Part shown: piece after piece, positions 49,363 to 60,363 of the stretch
Layout: each line of letters opens with the position of its first letter
How positions within the stretch are numbered: position 1 is the stretch's first letter
Source: Hawksworthiomyces lignivorus
Lineage: Eukaryota; Ascomycota; Sordariomycetes; Ophiostomatales; Ophiostomataceae
Direction of reading: 5' to 3'
Assembly (NCBI GenBank): GCA_002917075.1
Contig: NTMA01000031.1
Coordinates: forward strand, 62,001 to 126,000
DNA: 64,000 nt
Notes under the pieces: generated by a model
Databases searched by the model: none
Told to the model about the DNA's origin: nothing
The model's input: only the letters and a program-made list of their open reading frames with translations
Program-made: the position numbers and the translations under genes

Positions 49363-49826
49363 GCAAAAGGGGAGAGGACATGGTAGCCGTGCAGCTACGT
49401 CACGGCATATATGAAAATAAAAGTTTTAAATGACAATGAAAATTATATTAGTATTTTATTACTTCTAGAGCAATGTTCCTTTACTCTATCACCTATCTAA
49501 ACAGCACCTATTTCCAGGCATTTATTCATCTTTACATGATCAAAGAAGCACTGCTTTAAAATAGCAGTCTCGTAGAAAATAAAAATTATCACGCCTTCAA
49601 GGACTAATTCGTCAAAAACAGTTAAGGACAAAGCCATATTCTATTTTTTCTCGCTTATTTGTATGTATGCAAAATATATATACAGTATGTACATTATTTT
49701 TCCTGCTTCACGGGGGTATCATCCGGTGTGATATGCTATATGCAGAAAAAACCAAAGCAGTCTGATTAGAAAGAGTAGCCGTGGAGACCAACACCATGGC
49801 AGACTCAGACCGGTCTCATTGGCTTC
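49363..49826. other. Convergent 3' intergenic region of GCN1 and MPE1
   Basis: Very AT-rich, with several AATAAA-like and TATATA motifs. It probably holds the polyadenylation signals of both genes. Confidence 0.5.
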
Positions 49827-52142
49827 TCATAACTCTCTGTAGTCGCTAGGTCGAACCCGTTTCGGTTTGTTAAAATGGCGGTTCGGGTTGACGGGCTTCC
49901 GGAAGTAGGCATCGTCCTCGTTGCCGTTGTTACCGTTTCCCATCATCATGTTGAAGTTTTGGCCTTGGTTTTGGTAGTTATTAAACCGCTGCTGCTGGTT
50001 GTAGCCGCCACCTCCATTGCTGTAGCCATTGCCGTTCATGTTACCCCAGCCTTGTTGGAAGTTGTTGCCACCTCCGCCATAGCCACCACCACCATACCCG
50101 CCGCCGTTCATCCCGTTCACTCCGTTCATTCCGTTCATACCCATCATCGGGTTCATCATGTTCATGTTGCCCATGTTGCCCATGTTACCCATGTTGCCCA
50201 TGTTGCCCATATTCATGTTGCCCATGCCCATGCCCATTCCGTAATTCATCATGGACATGTCAAACGGCATCATGTTCATCCCCCCCATATTACCCATGTT
50301 CATGCCGGCCATTCCATTCATGCCGTTCATTCCGCCCACGCCGTTCATACCCATGCCGTTCACACCTGGCATGCCATTCATACCAAAGGTATTCATGTCA
50401 TTGTTTATGCCAGCGCCTCCCATTAACTGCATAGGGTTCTGTTGCTGCTGCGGCGTCTGCTGCATCGCTTTCGGAGCTTTGGGGACTTTAGGGTTTTCAG
50501 CGTCGGCATCTGCGGGACGCTTCTTGCCATTTAGTTGGCCAGCAGCCGCGCTCGCGGCGTCTTGTGCATTAGCGCCTTGCGAGGACTCCGAAGGCGACTT
50601 CACAGTGGCTGACTTCAGAGCAGGAGAGGCCTGGGTAGCGGCAGGTGATGGTGACTTCCTTGTTGTTGTGGCCGTTGTCTTTGCTGGTACGGTTGCTTGT
50701 GCTGGGGACGGCGATTTCTTGCTTGTTCCAGCAGGATCTGTAGGTTTCTTCGTCTCGGAGGACGATGTCGTCGGGTCTGGTGATTTTATTGACGCATCTC
50801 CGGCGCCATCTTTGCTGTTTTCTTCTTCTGCCTTCTTCTGGCTTGCTTCTTTCTCTTTCTGGTATGCCTGAATCTTCTGTTCGGTCTCCTCATCAGGCTG
50901 CAGGTTATCGACGAACACGCCTTCTGACTGGCATTCAGGACAGACAAAGTCGCTTTCAAATAGCGCATTAGTGATGCACTCGTTGCAAAACGTCTTCCCA
51001 CAGCATGGAGTCTTCATTGGGTCTATGAAAAGCTTTTTGTCGATAGGACACTCCAGCCCGCGTTCTTGTAATTCCTTATCCGTAAGAGCCGCCACCTCCT
51101 GAGCCGCAGCGCTTGATTTCGCCTTTGCCTGAAACTTCTCCCACGACGCCTTGTCTGGCTCAGCAATCACGAAATCGCCATCAGCGTTTACCATGATGCC
51201 AGACGGAGCCTTGGTGTCATCTTCAGCCGCCTGCGCCAGCACAGCCGCCTTGTCCACCGTCTTAAGGAAAGATCGTGGAATGCCAGTCGTCCGCTTGACT
51301 CGCGGCCGGTTATCAAACTCTGGGTTGTCATTCGTCGGGCACAACTGGATCCAATGGCCTTTCTCGCCACAGCGATAGCAAATGTACCCATTTGGAGGAT
51401 CGTGATCTGGCACATTCGCAGGTCTCCTGCTGCCGGGCTTGAAAATGGGGGTTTGACTAAGAAAAAAAAATTAGTATTATATTTCATGGTTGATGTTCCT
51501 GAACTGAAAGTTTAGATAGGGAACCAATACATACTGCGACATCTCTTCTTGCTGGGCATTCCATTGTTCTGACTGCGCAGCAAACATGGCCGCGAGCTTT
51601 TCCTCCTCCGTCATGGCGTTGTGCATCTGCTCGATTGCATTTGATGTGGCCTTCGCCGTAGCTTTGGCTGTCTGCTCTCTCCGGGACGCATTCTTTGCGT
51701 TTACAGGCATCTTGCCAGACACGTATCTTGCAGCCCGGCCGGCTCCAGGCTTCATCGGTGGCAGCCGGCGAGCGACAACCGTGGTCGACCGGGGGATGAT
51801 CGTAGTGTCATCGTCGTATTCTAGGAAGCAGAACGTTAACAGCTGCTCTACTTATATTGGCATTAAAGCACATGCGCAGAGTACGCACGGCAGAGGGCTA
51901 TGCATAGAGAAGCAAAAAAGGCACTGCTCCTCGTTCTCTGATCGACAATCTAATAGTGGTTTTATCTTACCTTCTTTTCCGTCTTCCGTATATATGGCCA
52001 AATCAAAATCGGTTCCATCACCGAGGCCACTCTTGAGGATGATGTCCCGCTTGAGTTCGAATACTGAGATGCCGGTGCCGTCGAACTCCACCCGGGTCGG
52101 CTCCTTCTGGGATTTGAATTTGAAATACACCGAAGACGACAT
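49827..52142 (-). CDS. mpe1: Mpe1/RBBP6-type subunit of the cleavage and polyadenylation factor
   Basis: Exons are 52142-51971, 51820-51535 and 51456-49827, with introns of 150 and 78 nt. The product is 695 residues. It has the diagnostic domain order DWNN (ubiquitin-like; residues 1-80, from MSSSVYFKFKSQKE), CCHC zinc knuckle CYRCGEKGHWIQLC (179-192), and RING/U-box finger from CPIDKKLF to FVCPEC (289-328). A Ser/Thr/Pro/Ala-rich linker then leads to a Met/Asn/Gly-rich repeat tract and a basic end with RKPVNPNRHFNKPKR. In yeast, Mpe1 is a CPF subunit that contacts pre-mRNA and the Ysh1 nuclease and regulates poly(A)-signal recognition. The intron acceptor choices follow from frame and from the DWNN and knuckle boundaries. 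Confidence 0.95.
50030..50410 (-). repeat. Met-Asn-Gly coding tandem repeats in MPE1
   Basis: Nine-base units reading CCCATGTTG and close variants on the + strand repeat most regularly at about 50155-50220. Looser CCGTTCATx and CCCATxxxx units lie on both sides. They encode runs of MGN, MNG and GM in the Mpe1 C-terminal region. Confidence 0.85.
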
Positions 52143-54740
52143 GTTTGGCTTGTGGTGTGATATGTGCTAGGGAAACTAGAGAAACAAGCCCTGCCTCGAC
52201 AGTCCTACGCAGGTAGTTTTGTACCAGCTAGACGGGCAGGCTTTGACAAGTGTGAGTGGGAGGCAGATGGAAATGGGAGTTTTAAAGTGATATCTGTCTG
52301 GACAAAGTCAGATCCGTCAAGATGGTCAGATACTATTTGACACGAGTCGGTGACTGAGATGCACCGCAATTGTGTAGGGAAACGGGAACGGTATTGACAA
52401 GGCCACACGAGCCCAATTTGGTCGATGTCTGTCTGGTCGATGATTGATCTTTCTGGGATATCCCTTCTTTTCTATTTTCCTCTTTTCTGATTCTCGATAT
52501 CGGCGAGCTTCCTCTTTTTTTTTCTCCCTTGTTTCAGCTTGCAAAAGGTAATGAAATGGTTAAATCAATTTCTTGGAAAATACTCATGTGAGAGAAAGAA
52601 AACAAAAAATGCACCGAAAGACGGGGCGTGAAGTACAAAGCTCCTTGGCAACAATGCAGCCTTCAGAGATAACTCTTTTTTTAAAATAGAACAAAAGAAA
52701 CAAATGACAAACGGAAGAGAGAAAGAAAAGACACGCGCTGTTGTCCCTCCACGATAGCAGCAGCCTTTGAACTTTTCTTCTCGTCTTCTTCTCGCGCCAG
52801 GCTTTATTTCTCCTCTATGAGCAAAAACAACACCCTTGATTATTTCGACAGCGAAATGGTCAGTAGACAGGATTATCCAGCCTATTTCGAACGTCGCAAT
52901 GCACAGGTTCACCGCAGCAAACAGCAGTGCCCACGGCCTTCTGATATGAATCAGAAATACGGAGACAGTGAAGCCGAAGAGTGTGGAACACAAATCGAGC
53001 TGCAACTGTCGAGAGTTCGTGATATTAAGGGACTTCGCGCTCTGTCTCTGGTTAGGCGTTCAATATGAGTAATCTGGTTAGGGAAAACATTAAAGAGGGA
53101 AAGAAGAGAAAAGAACGACAAGTGAACAAGAAAAAGAAGAAATGGTGATGAAAGCAAAAGATGAATCGATGAGGATGTTGGAGAGTGAAAATGACGAGAG
53201 ACAAGAGTACGATGGAAGGATGAAGGAAAGGGGGGATGTAGTTTGAGAGAAGGGAGGCGAAAGAAGTGAAATGAAAGAGAGAAGAAAAGGATTTCTCAGA
53301 CAGGAGAAGGAGGGCCACACAAGGGCCACGCTCACTCAGGCAGGCGGGGAGAAAGAGGAATGTGTCGCGTTTCCAGACGCTAGACCTATTCTGGAAGATC
53401 ATGTGACTACTGGCGAACATCTGAAGGGAGAATGTGACTAAGCGGAAACAGAAGGCGAAAGTACCGAAAAGAACCTCCGGGGATTCCAGCTCCTGTTGGA
53501 GCATGCATAGGCCTGTGGATTTCAGCCAATCAGATTCAAGGATTCGTTGAGCCTGAGGCATCAACTCCCGTATAGTTAAATAGTGAGGCAATTATCCGTA
53601 GGCCAGATATTACGCTTAGAATCAATCAAGCAATGCATTCTCCACTACTGCGCTGACAGCTCCCCCGCATCACGTGCATGGTGTTGGCCAGGTCTGCAGC
53701 CCGTCGGCGCGATGATGTCGTTCTTTTCCCGCGTGACCAATTGGTGCGGGCTCTGAGTTGCCTTCCTTGGTTAGAGCCCAGTGCGACCAAGCACTGCAGG
53801 CGAATTTCAATACGTTTGTGCGCTGATTGGTCAGCTGAGATGCTCGGATTTTGGGGAGAAACCAACGGCGCTCGGGCGGAGTAACAGTGGTCGGCGGAGG
53901 AAACAGAGACCTGCAACACTCACTGCTTAAGTGCTTGTACATATGTACTCTATATATACGGAGTACTGTACTCGTACAAGTACGACGACTCCTCACACGC
54001 TGCCGCTTATTAGTGGTTCGAGTTCTTTCCTCGGCCTATTCTGGAAAAGCTGTGTGTCGTGTGTTCCTCTGGTGTTCCTTCCCGTCTTGCTGCCCACTTC
54101 TCTCCCTTTCCTGCCTCATCATCGTCAAATGCCCATTACATCCCCCATTTTTGTCTTTTCTCTTTTGTTTTCTTTTTTTCCCCTCTTCTCTTTTGCTTCA
54201 TCTCTCATTTCCCGCGATCCATCTCAATTCAATCAATTCCCTCTCGCGTGCGCAGAGACAAACATCTGATCGTTCACTTGTCTTTGCCCACCTCTGCCGC
54301 ACACGGCAATTTGTGTGGTGCCATTGAATACTCCGGCGACTCCACTTTTTCTCTGCTCGTCCCTGTCGTCCCCAATAATTTTTCCTTCCCAAGTTTCTAC
54401 CTTTCTTCGTTTTCTTTTACTTCCCCTCCCCTTCATATATGGCTTTCGGGTAACCCGCTCACACTTCGAATATCAGATTACGCTCGATTGCCTCTTTTCT
54501 GATATTCTTCTTCTTTGTTTTTTTTTTTTTGTTCCTCCGAAGCTCTGTGTATGACCCTCATGTAAAAATACCCATTGTTTTTTTCTCCCGTTTTGGGTGT
54601 CTCTGAGCCTCTGTTTTTTCATGCTCTAGGGTCCAAAATATATAACAGCGACGCATCTTATACCTGATTCTGAGTCTCTTTACGTTCTTGCCGCTCTTCT
54701 TTTCGCTCAATAATCGACAGCTCTCTTGACATTCCGCAAA
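52143..54740. other. 2.6-kb divergent intergenic region of MPE1 and the PRELI gene
   Basis: This contains both promoters. The + strand is CT-rich at 54060-54540 before the PRELI gene and purine-rich at 53090-53290. A hydrophobic open frame at 52565-53005 (-) has no ATG start. A four-codon ATG frame lies at 54551. I see no gene. Confidence 0.5.
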
Positions 54741-55583
54741 ATGGTTCTCACGCACACGACCAGCGACACTTACCTCCATCCGTTTCCTACGGTCACCTTG
54801 GCCTTCTTCCTCCGCTACTGTTCGCCGCAACTCAATCCGTTTGCGCAGCATGTACTCAGTACCGACACGATCTCGAGCCATGTCGACCCGAACACTGGTC
54901 GCCTACACACAACTCGCATCCACCTCAAGAAGTCGCGGCTGCCAAAGGCGGTGATCAAACTCCTGCCGACAAGCATGACAGGAGGCGTGGCGGACAAGGC
55001 GTCCTATATTTTGGAGACGAGTGTCATCGATATCCGAGAGGGCTGGATGCGCACCGAAAGCCGCAATCTCAACTTTACCGGCATTCTCTCCGTCGTGGAG
55101 AAGCAGACGTATACATCTGCATCGCCAGAGCCCTTGCAGAGCCTGCAGATCCAGCCGCAACCTGTCGATGCAGCGCAGCAGCAAGCAACGACAGCAACAA
55201 CCGGTGTGGAAACCACTGTCGTCTTTCGGTCGCGGCTGGGTGAGCGCATCCGGGAGCGCATCGAGCAGGGGCATCAAAGGTACCAGCAACAAATTCAAGG
55301 ATTCAAGCAGCAACGGCAGCAGCAGCAGCAAGCGGATCAAGACCAAGAGTCTTCCAATGGCGGAGCCGGTTGGTTTGGCACTGGATGGATCAGCGGCCTT
55401 AGCGCCAAGGGTATCCAGCGCAGCATCGAAGCCATTGCATCCACCAAGACCCAGGACCAGCTTGGCAAGAGCCGAGAAGGCATGCGCATGATCCTGGAGC
55501 GGCTACGGCAGACGGGAATCATTGGTGTGCTAGAACTGCGACGGCGGGCGATGGAAGGCAAGCTCGAAGCTTTCGAAGTCTGA
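54741..55583 (+). CDS. PRELI/MSF1-domain protein, probable mitochondrial phospholipid carrier of the Ups family
   Basis: This is an intronless frame of 280 residues. The PRELI/MSF1 domain covers about residues 1-130 and 150-165, with the signatures YLHPFPTVTLAFFLRY, NPFAQHVLSTDTI, GRLHTTRIHLKKSRLP and ETSVIDIREGWM followed by TRNL-like ESRNLNFTG. Known Ups proteins carry phosphatidic acid or phosphatidylserine between mitochondrial membranes together with Mdm35. The N-terminal match is closest to the Ups1 pattern. The chain is about 100 residues longer than yeast Ups1, with a Gln-rich insert (about 180-205), a Gly/Trp segment GWFGTGWISG and a helical tail. The assignment to Ups1 rather than Ups2/3 is tentative. 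Confidence 0.88.
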   Translation: MVLTHTTSDTYLHPFPTVTLAFFLRYCSPQLNPFAQHVLSTDTISSHVDPNTGRLHTTRIHLKKSRLPKAVIKLLPTSMTGGVADKASYILETSVIDIREGWMRTESRNLNFTGILSVVEKQTYTSASPEPLQSLQIQPQPVDAAQQQATTATTGVETTVVFRSRLGERIRERIEQGHQRYQQQIQGFKQQRQQQQQADQDQESSNGGAGWFGTGWISGLSAKGIQRSIEAIASTKTQDQLGKSREGMRMILERLRQTGIIGVLELRRRAMEGKLEAFEV

Positions 55584-56341
55584 GCATAACAGAGGAGCAC
55601 TGCTGCCTCTCAAAATCACGACATATCTCCGCTTTTGTTCCGACCTTGTAGGCAGACTCTTAGGCGGCGAGCGATGACGAGAACGACGACGATTCACGAT
55701 TCGCTTCTTTCCAGCGTGCCACGCTACAACGGACTTTCCGTTTGAGACTCTGCGCGTCGTGCGGAGTCATTCCGACACAGGAACTGTATTACATATCATG
55801 TTGTATCATTCCACTTCTTCACCATCTCGAGATCTCCTATCGTCAAAATCGAAAATCTCAAAAAAAGCAAAAGTTCAAACCAGGTTTCCAGGACCAAACC
55901 ACTTTGGGAATCCAAAGAAGCCAAAAGGGTAATTACGGCGTTGCTGGCGGGTTTATGGAAAAGCGTATTCGATCAAAGGAGACAGGATGAAATTGACACG
56001 TTAAAAGACTGGTCTAGGCGAGAAGCCGACAAGACTGTCCACGTCCAATGTTAGGTCAGGGCAAGAGTAGGCTAGTGATGTGCCTATGGTGCAGGTGGAC
56101 ATCTGTGTATGATGGGCTTGCCCCCCTTCAAAAATCTCCCTTCTACTATTTTTGTGTGTAGCGTTACGTTGAGATGTATATATGTATATATATAGGGCGT
56201 TCATTTGAATCTTAGACTAAGACAAAAGCACAAGTTTAAAAGTATCAAACAAAGATTGTCTCCCTACACTCATGCTCTCATGCTCTCATTATGCTATCTC
56301 GATATCGTACATTGATAAAATAATGCAGTGCCCACAACTTC
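55584..56341. other. Convergent 3' intergenic region
   Basis: This lies between the PRELI and carboxypeptidase 3' ends. It contains an AT-rich TATATATG cluster near 56175-56190 and a short CATGCTCT duplication near 56271-56284. I see no gene. Confidence 0.5.
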
Positions 56342-58479
56342 CTAAAATGCTAACATCGCCATGAGACTGAAGGACACAAAGATGAGTGCAAAGCTCCCGG
56401 CCGATGAGATGGCCCTCCCTGGCGCCGAGTTGCTCTTGCTACTCCCACCACCGCCACCACTACCACCGCCACTAGTATTATTATTGACGACGGCAAAGCC
56501 TTGAGGAGCGTTGCCATTACCCACTTGTCCGCTTGGCTGCGTCACATTTTTGTCGGTCGTAAACGTGGCCGTCGACGACAAGCTAGAAATTCGGCCGAGG
56601 AGGAGCTCGAGATGGCGATAGGCGACGCTCGGAGCGTATTGCGGCACCATGTGGCCCGAAAGCGAGACGCCGACGTACGTGAGACCTCGCTCAGAGTGGA
56701 TTGTTCCCATGACGCCGCTACCAGCGACGGACCCCAAGACCGGGTCATCATGGTAAGGCACGTACATTGGTTCGATAGGCGGCGACTGGAAGCCTAGCTT
56801 GCCGCCCCAGGTCATGTTTTGGATAGTCAGGAGCGTTCCATTAGCAAGCAAGATGTAGTCGAGCGCGCCATGGCCGATGATTACATTTTTGGTTGCATCG
56901 ATGACCTGTGGGAGTACGTTTATGCCCGACGGCAAAGACGTATCGTTGTTCATGACAAATACCGGGCCGTCTGAGCAGTCCGTCCAGTTGACATTTTGCG
57001 GGGCATGGATGGCCTTTTTAACGTCGTCTCGTTCAAAATACACGTTTGCCCCTATTGGCACATAGTTAGTCGTGCCTGGAGCTGCGACAACATTAGCCTT
57101 CCCCAAAAGAAATCTCAACAGCGAAGAGCAAAACAGGGGTCATGATGAGTGCAACATACCACCGAGAACGTCCCACAATAGTGGGCAGGTTGTGGCGATG
57201 TGATAGATATCCCAGCACGGATTTACAACTGAAGCGGCTATGGCAATATCCCAGTATAATGCAGCACAGTCAGGCTTCGTAATACCGTCCTTGTCCTGGC
57301 CGGGGAGGATTGTTGGTTGCTGTCCCGCAGGCGGATAGACGAGGTATTTGTTCAGGTAGTCAGCATAGCCGCATTTCTGATCACGGCTATGAATCTCCGC
57401 TACGAAGCTGTCGTTGAATGGGAAAAGCCCAGGCCAGTAGTCGGCGAACGTAACAGCAGGGATATTGTTCTGAATATCGCTGGATCCGACAACAGGATCA
57501 TAGATAAGAACGCCAGATACGTTGTAGTACGTGTCGTCTTTGGCATCAAGCATTGCACCTGCGATATACGGGCAGTACATTCCACTGTTCTTCATCAGCT
57601 ACTAGGAGAGAGAGCAACTTGAAGGCATAGAGAGCCAATTAAAAAAAAAGGACATGAGAAGAGAACAACGTACGCATATGATTCTCCAGTAACATAGACT
57701 TTATAGCCTTGGAGAGAAAATGTGTTGACAAAATTCTTCCAGAAGCCGAGGAATTGCTTTGCCACGTCTTCTTCACTGGTGGCAGTCACTTTTCCAACAG
57801 AGAAGCCCGTCCCAACGGGCTGTTCTACATAGACGATATTGGAAAGCTTATTCCACGCCCATGTATTCGGAACGGGTAGAAATGTCCCATACTGCCAGAG
57901 AAAAGGACCATTTTCTTGTAAGAGGCCTTCCAGAGAGGAACACCCAGGCTGCACACATAGAGAAGATGTTAGAATGGCGCTCCAACAGAGGGAATAGAAG
58001 CAGCATAACTCACGCCTCCGTTCAGCCAAATCACGATTTCTTTGGAGGCTGCTGGGTTGGTAGATGGAAAGAACCAAAAGAATAGCTTGTTTGGGTCATT
58101 AGGATCACTGGAAAGAGGGAGAGACCCCGCATACGATTCGCCGATATCAAACTGAACGTCGGGGATGCCAGTTCCATTCACGGCGAAGCCTATCGGCATG
58201 AGTTAGCCAGCAAGTTTGTAAGTCTTATCCAACATGAGCAAACTGTCTAAACATAGTGCACTGACTTGATGTGTTTGAATTTAGGAACTGGGGTGCCGCC
58301 TTTTCACTGAGGGGCTCGCCAAACCCGCTCAGCAGTCCATCCGAGAAGCGAGCTGAGTTAGCATCGAAGTTGTTAAGCAAGTCGTCGGATTTGCCAACAT
58401 GACGGAGGCTCCGGGCTGCGGAAGCTACCGTTGCTGTGAGCAGCAATGGCTGCAAGATGTGGGGCGTGTTCCAGAGCAT
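56342..58479 (-). CDS. Secreted serine carboxypeptidase (family S10) with probable GPI anchor
   Basis: Five exons are 58479-58266, 58189-58014, 57948-57674, 57584-57160 and 57081-56342, with introns of 76, 65, 89 and 78 nt. The product is 609 residues. It has a signal peptide at about 1-20. The S10 landmarks [16 protein letters not shown] and [10 protein letters not shown] are present. The catalytic triad is Ser220 ([14 protein letters not shown], assembled across intron 3), Asp438 ([10 protein letters not shown]) and His507 ([10 protein letters not shown]). After the domain come a Gly/Ser-rich stretch, a small-residue region and a hydrophobic end ([15 protein letters not shown]), the layout of a GPI signal. 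The layout resembles wall-anchored fungal carboxypeptidase S1 homologues such as dermatophyte ScpA/ScpB. It probably trims C-terminal residues from peptides at the cell surface. Confidence 0.92.
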
Positions 58480-58578
58480 GGCGTCGTGTGCTGCAGGTAA
58501 AGAATGGTAGCAGAACGTAGAATGGTGAAGAAATGGAAGGGCGCAACTGAAATACTTCCAGAGTGCACGGAGAATTGC

Positions 58579-58587
58579 CTATATAGG
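58579..58587 (-). promoter_or_regulatory. Candidate TATA box of the carboxypeptidase gene
   Basis: CTATATAGG lies about 100 nt upstream of the start codon, a usual place for a fungal TATA element. Confidence 0.5.
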
Positions 58588-59266
58588 CCTATTTTGTTTG
58601 CTGTCTTTCCCGTGTCTATGATTTAGAAGCACTCCAACAGCTTCAACTAGCAGCGCCTTCGTGGCCGTGTTTCACGATGGCGGAAGCGGGCGGAGGATCA
58701 AGAGGGCAGTGTTACTGTCTCTAGGTTCTGAATATAATGTTTGCATGGAGAAGACATGAATAGCCGGGAAGAGTCATAAAGAAGGAACAGGACAATATAA
58801 GAGAGGAGGGCGGTAAGCTGGACAGCATACGGCCAAGGCCGACGTATGAGATGGCGCTCGCAGATTACCAGCACATGGCACATTCCATGGCAAAGCCAAG
58901 CCAACAGCAGAGTCAACAAGGACGAAGCGGGCAGCGATAACGCAAAGCAGATGATGCGAGCATGGAGCTGTGATTGACGATTGATTGCACTACTTCAACA
59001 AGGAACAAGCCGCAACTGAATAGCCGAGATACTCTGTACCTACCCGTTTCGGATATCACGTCTTTCTGCTCTTTGTAGAAATGGAGAAAGAAGGAATGAG
59101 AGACGAGGAAAGAAGCAGTTTATCCAATTGGACTATCAGTGCTGGGAGAACAGAGCTGCGCTGCTTTCTCTCAGTCTCTCGTTTGCGAACTTAGACGACG
59201 ACGATCGAATGTCGATATTACTGCTCTTGGAAGGAGAATGTGCGCAGTAGCCCAGCTGCGCTAGTA

Positions 59267-59298
59267 GGTCACATCAATGCTGGTACGTCACATCAATG
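59267..59298. repeat. Two direct copies of a 13-bp word
   Basis: GTCACATCAATGC occurs twice, separated by TGGTAC. It may be a small duplication or a paired binding site. Confidence 0.7.
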
Positions 59299-60363
59299 CC
59301 AGGGGTTGAACAGCTCTGTTGCGGGGGAGAGAGAGCAATACGTATTTGCTGCAATGCCGAAAAGGAAACGAGGCATTTGGAAAGCTCAAAGCGGAACGGA
59401 CATATGGGCAGCGAAGAAACGGAGGCTGGACAGAAATGAGGCGCATAGAAACAAACCTAATTAATGAATCTGCCTCGGATGAAGCGCAAGGAAGAGGCGC
59501 GCTGTGAGGAAGCACTGGGGCGGGAAGGATAGGCGGATCTGCGGGCACACACCAATCACATACCGCTCTCTCGCTGCGTATCTATCGATACCACACCATC
59601 AGCAGGTGAGCAAGCGGCCCTGGGAGACGGAAGCCAACCACCTACCTATCCGGGAAGCTGGTTTATTACGTCTAGGGCACAGCGATTTGTTAATGAGGAG
59701 GCGCAGAAGAAAGGAACGGATGCCTGGAGGAAGACTACACACATTGCTGCTGCAATTGCAATTAGCCGGTAGATAACGCAATAACCCCGTACAAAGCGGC
59801 TAGGGGAGGCTGCATTAAGAACCAACGATATAGATTGAGCCTTCGTCATCGTGACAGATGTGTTGAGAATGGCGAGCATGTCAAGTAAGAACAAGTGGAT
59901 CGGAAACACATGCAGCAGAAAGAGGCTGCCTTGTCTGTGCCACAATCACGACGTACGGGCAACGCATCATCCTCTGCCTTGGACCAACAGCAGGATCAGT
60001 CGTCGAGATTTGTTGCTTTTTTCTCGTTTGGTAGAATCGAGCATACGCGTCTACGCGGTCCCGCTTCGGTTCCTTGAAGTCTGTCATCAGAACAGACTCG
60101 AGGGGTTGCATGCATCAGGAACAGTATGAGCTCGTACAGATTTGCATGTATCTGCTCGTGGCCGATGTCGTTCTTCCGGGGTATAGTGTCCACAAGCCAT
60201 TCTATGTTCACTCTGCATTTGTGCTGCGTGTGGCTCTGTAGTGGTCGCTTGGATTTGTCTATGATAAAAAAAATATAGGTCGTTTTCTAAAAGTACAGTG
60301 TATCCATGTGCATCATCAAGCTTTGCGGCATTCGTATGACAGAAATTTAGGCCCGGGCCGGTT

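Larger units (their letters stand above)
58480..60363. other. Intergenic region between MRF1 and the carboxypeptidase gene
   Basis: This holds the carboxypeptidase promoter and the MRF1 3' end. Two copies of GTCACATCAATGC lie at about 59267-59298. No ORF has a motif. I see no gene. Confidence 0.5.

Noticed and set aside
52565..53005. Hydrophobic 146-codon frame on the minus strand
   Set aside because: It starts at a TTG, lacks an ATG and runs into low-complexity Phe/Leu sequence; not gene-like enough.
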